Part shown: in pieces, positions 27,538 to 29,203 of the stretch
Numbering within the stretch: position 1 is the stretch's first letter
Layout of the letters: every line of letters starts with the position of its first letter
Assembly: GCA_030374735.1 (NCBI GenBank)
Contig: JASCIV010000246.1
Location: 1 to 29,203, forward strand
Direction: 5' to 3'
Length of the DNA: 29,203 nucleotides
Source: Gracilaria caudata
Lineage: Eukaryota > Rhodophyta > Florideophyceae > Gracilariales > Gracilariaceae
The notes under the pieces: generated by a model
Databases searched by the model: none
What the model saw: the letters and a program-made list of their open reading frames with translations, nothing else
What the model was told of the DNA's origin: nothing
Translations under genes and position numbers: made by a program

Positions 27538-27799
27538 GCTGCGTCATGTGCTTAGCTATGGCTATGGGAGCTGACGTGAATCCTCTCTCCTCACCCTCGT
27601 AGATAAGATGCATGCGCATCCCCACGTGCTGATCGTTTTTTTTTTACTGGCTGATTTGCTTTTTTGTGTAGGACAATGCTTCGTTGTATAAGTCAAGATT
27701 GTTGTTTCGCTTGCGGCCTGCTGCGCGCGTGGCTTTGCTTGTTGCTTGCCGTGTGGTAAACGTAGCTACTACAAAGCACAACTGCAAGTTGGTTCTTCT

Positions 27800-29203
27800 T
27801 TACAACGCGTACACAGAGTGGCACGCTATGAGCTGATCCGCAATCATGGTGCGAATCACGCTACGCATCGGACGTTCGTCCAGGTACGGGGCGCGTCGGC
27901 ACAACCGCTGCAAAGCCGTCTCCAACCGCTGCGCGTCCTCTCGCTCGCCGCCGCTACCGCCCGGCCACATCTGCTGCACGCGCGCCGCAGCCGCCGGGCC
28001 GCAGCTCGAAAAGTTAAGGCATCGTAGCTCGCTCACCTGCAACTCTCTTAGCTCCGTGCAAAACCGCGCGCACAGTTGCAGCAGTTGTAATAATCTTCGC
28101 GACGGCGCGCAGTCCTGCAGCGCCACTGGAATGCTTAATGTGTGTAGCTGACATGCGAGTGAACTCAATAGTTTCTGTAGAGTCTCGAAGCTGATGAGCA
28201 CGTGAACGAGCACCAGATGGTTCAGATTCGGTAGAGAACAGATGGTGGCACACAACGACGGCGCTAATGTGTGCATCCTCATCTTTGGGACGAATGGATC
28301 ATGCCATACCAATGCGAGACGATCGAGAGAGCGCGGTACAACCAATGGCTCGTTGCGTAGCACCACGGTATCAAGCTGTCGCAGCGCGCCGTACTCCACG
28401 TTAGCGCACAGGTGCAGGTGCGTCGCAGAAACCAACCGCTTGGAAAGCGCCGCGGCTGCCGCACAGATACAAACATTGAGACAGGGCACGTGTCTAAAGC
28501 CATGCAGAGCAAACGAATCCATCGCCAACAAAATGGGCTCCAGCTGCAACGGCAACATGTACATGGAGCAAGTGGTCCGCAACACCAAATGCTTCAGCGC
28601 TGGAAACGACCTCAACGCCATCACCAGCTCATCCGCGCTCAAATCGTCCACAAAGATATCCAGCGTCTCCAAACGCGGCACCCTTCTCGCCACCTGCTGC
28701 AACAGTCGAAGCTGCCACGCGTTCCTACCCGGTCTACTCGCAAACGGCCCCTCCATCTCCGACAGATGCGCCGTCCGCGAGTCAATACGCAACGCGCACA
28801 ACGCGCTCAACGAGCCAATCGTATCCAAAAACAGCTCTGACGCGCTCATAGCAAAAGACGTCACGAACAGCGACCGCACGCACGGCGCATGCTTGAGCGC
28901 GCTCAGCAACGGTGGCGACGACGGCATACGCACGCTCGACAGCGACGGCGCGCCGAGCAGACGCCGAAACGCCGGCACGTGACGCGGAGATCCGAACGTG
29001 AGCAACTCGAGCTTTTGCAGCGAATCGCGCAGAACGAGCGCCCAACGCGCGGCGTCGCTCTCGAAACGCAGCGTGAGCGAATGTGATAGCGCGTGCGCCA
29101 CGACGCGACGCAGGTACGGCGAGACGTGCGCGAGCGCGAGCGCGGCGGCGGTCATGTCGGTGCGCGGCGCGCGCGCGCACAGCATGTGCACGATGCGCAG
29201 CCT
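27800..29203 (-). CDS. F-box-like leucine-rich protein, 5' end beyond the window
   Basis: At least 467 residues; the frame is open to the window edge, so the start is missing. The visible beginning, RLRIVHMLCARAP, then ALALAHVSPYLRRVVAHAL, resembles the second half of an F-box, the Skp1-binding module of SCF ubiquitin ligases. Irregular leucine-rich repeats follow through most of the protein: LQKLELLTFGSPRHVPAFRR, LETLDIFVDDLSADELVMAL, FPALKHLVLR, LNHLVLVHVLISFETLQKLL, LRELQVSELRCLNFSS. In F-box/LRR proteins such repeats select the substrate. The last ~60 residues after a Gly/Ala-rich break are basic and helical. The F-box call depends on a partial motif; the LRR nature is better supported. 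Confidence 0.75.
   Translation of the reverse strand, partial: RLRIVHMLCARAPRTDMTAAALALAHVSPYLRRVVAHALSHSLTLRFESDAARWALVLRDSLQKLELLTFGSPRHVPAFRRLLGAPSLSSVRMPSSPPLLSALKHAPCVRSLFVTSFAMSASELFLDTIGSLSALCALRIDSRTAHLSEMEGPFASRPGRNAWQLRLLQQVARRVPRLETLDIFVDDLSADELVMALRSFPALKHLVLRTTCSMYMLPLQLEPILLAMDSFALHGFRHVPCLNVCICAAAAALSKRLVSATHLHLCANVEYGALRQLDTVVLRNEPLVVPRSLDRLALVWHDPFVPKMRMHTLAPSLCATICSLPNLNHLVLVHVLISFETLQKLLSSLACQLHTLSIPVALQDCAPSRRLLQLLQLCARFCTELRELQVSELRCLNFSSCGPAAAARVQQMWPGGSGGEREDAQRLETALQRLCRRAPYLDERPMRSVIRTMIADQLIACHSVYAL

Noticed and set aside
1..29203. CRISPR arrays, prokaryotic operons, rRNA and tRNA genes
   Set aside because: No regular direct repeats with unique spacers, no operon spacing, and no cloverleaf or rRNA signature seen by eye. 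A covariance-model scan would be needed to exclude tRNAs fully.

Overview
The window is eukaryotic nuclear DNA. Coding regions are very GC-rich with strongly GC-ending codons, and intergenic DNA is more AT-rich and full of simple repeats. One gene has two short phase-consistent GT-AG introns (95 and 77 nt). Several genes have a TATA box 70 to 130 bp before the start codon. Most other genes look intronless. A plant/algal-type type II NAD(P)H dehydrogenase with a transit-peptide-like N-terminus containing an early Phe suggests a unicellular alga, possibly a red alga. That assignment is inference, and no marker gene settles it.

Layout. 1-2782: no convincing gene, but two copies of a conserved tag followed by paired GC hairpins, 10-bp-period TGAAG arrays and a perfect CAG7/CTG7 inverted repeat. 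2783-3856 (-): membrane-anchored GNAT-like protein. 4709-6500 (+): three-exon NDH-2 downstream of two G-boxes. 7708-8502 (-): basic, Ser/Pro-rich coiled-coil protein. 9760-10374 (-): small secreted Cys-rich protein. 10813-12945 (+): acyltransferase-3/SGNH membrane O-acyltransferase of a mainly bacterial architecture. 13287-14411 and 14717-18364 (+): a tandem pair of Sel1-repeat proteins. The second also carries a divergent protein-kinase-like domain split by very large low-complexity insertions, and the first looks like a kinase-less relative of its C-terminus.

18365-21880 is AT-richer and repeat-rich (a CTCTCG satellite with a 66-bp higher-order unit), with only weak candidates for spliced or decayed genes on the minus strand. 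22038-22877 and 23804-24655 (+) are duplicated secreted proteins with a GH12-like (endoglucanase/xyloglucanase fold) C-terminal half and nearly the same core promoter. 25165-26031 (-) is a coiled-coil protein with an acidic dileucine tail, 26608-27537 (+) an unrecognised helical basic protein, and 27800-29203 (-) an F-box-like leucine-rich protein cut by the window edge.

There is no operon-like logic. The genes read as independent units. The most distinctive items are the kinase/Sel1 tandem pair, the secreted GH12-like duplicates (possible wall or extracellular polysaccharide work), the AT3/SGNH acyltransferase, and the hairpin-bearing interspersed repeat.
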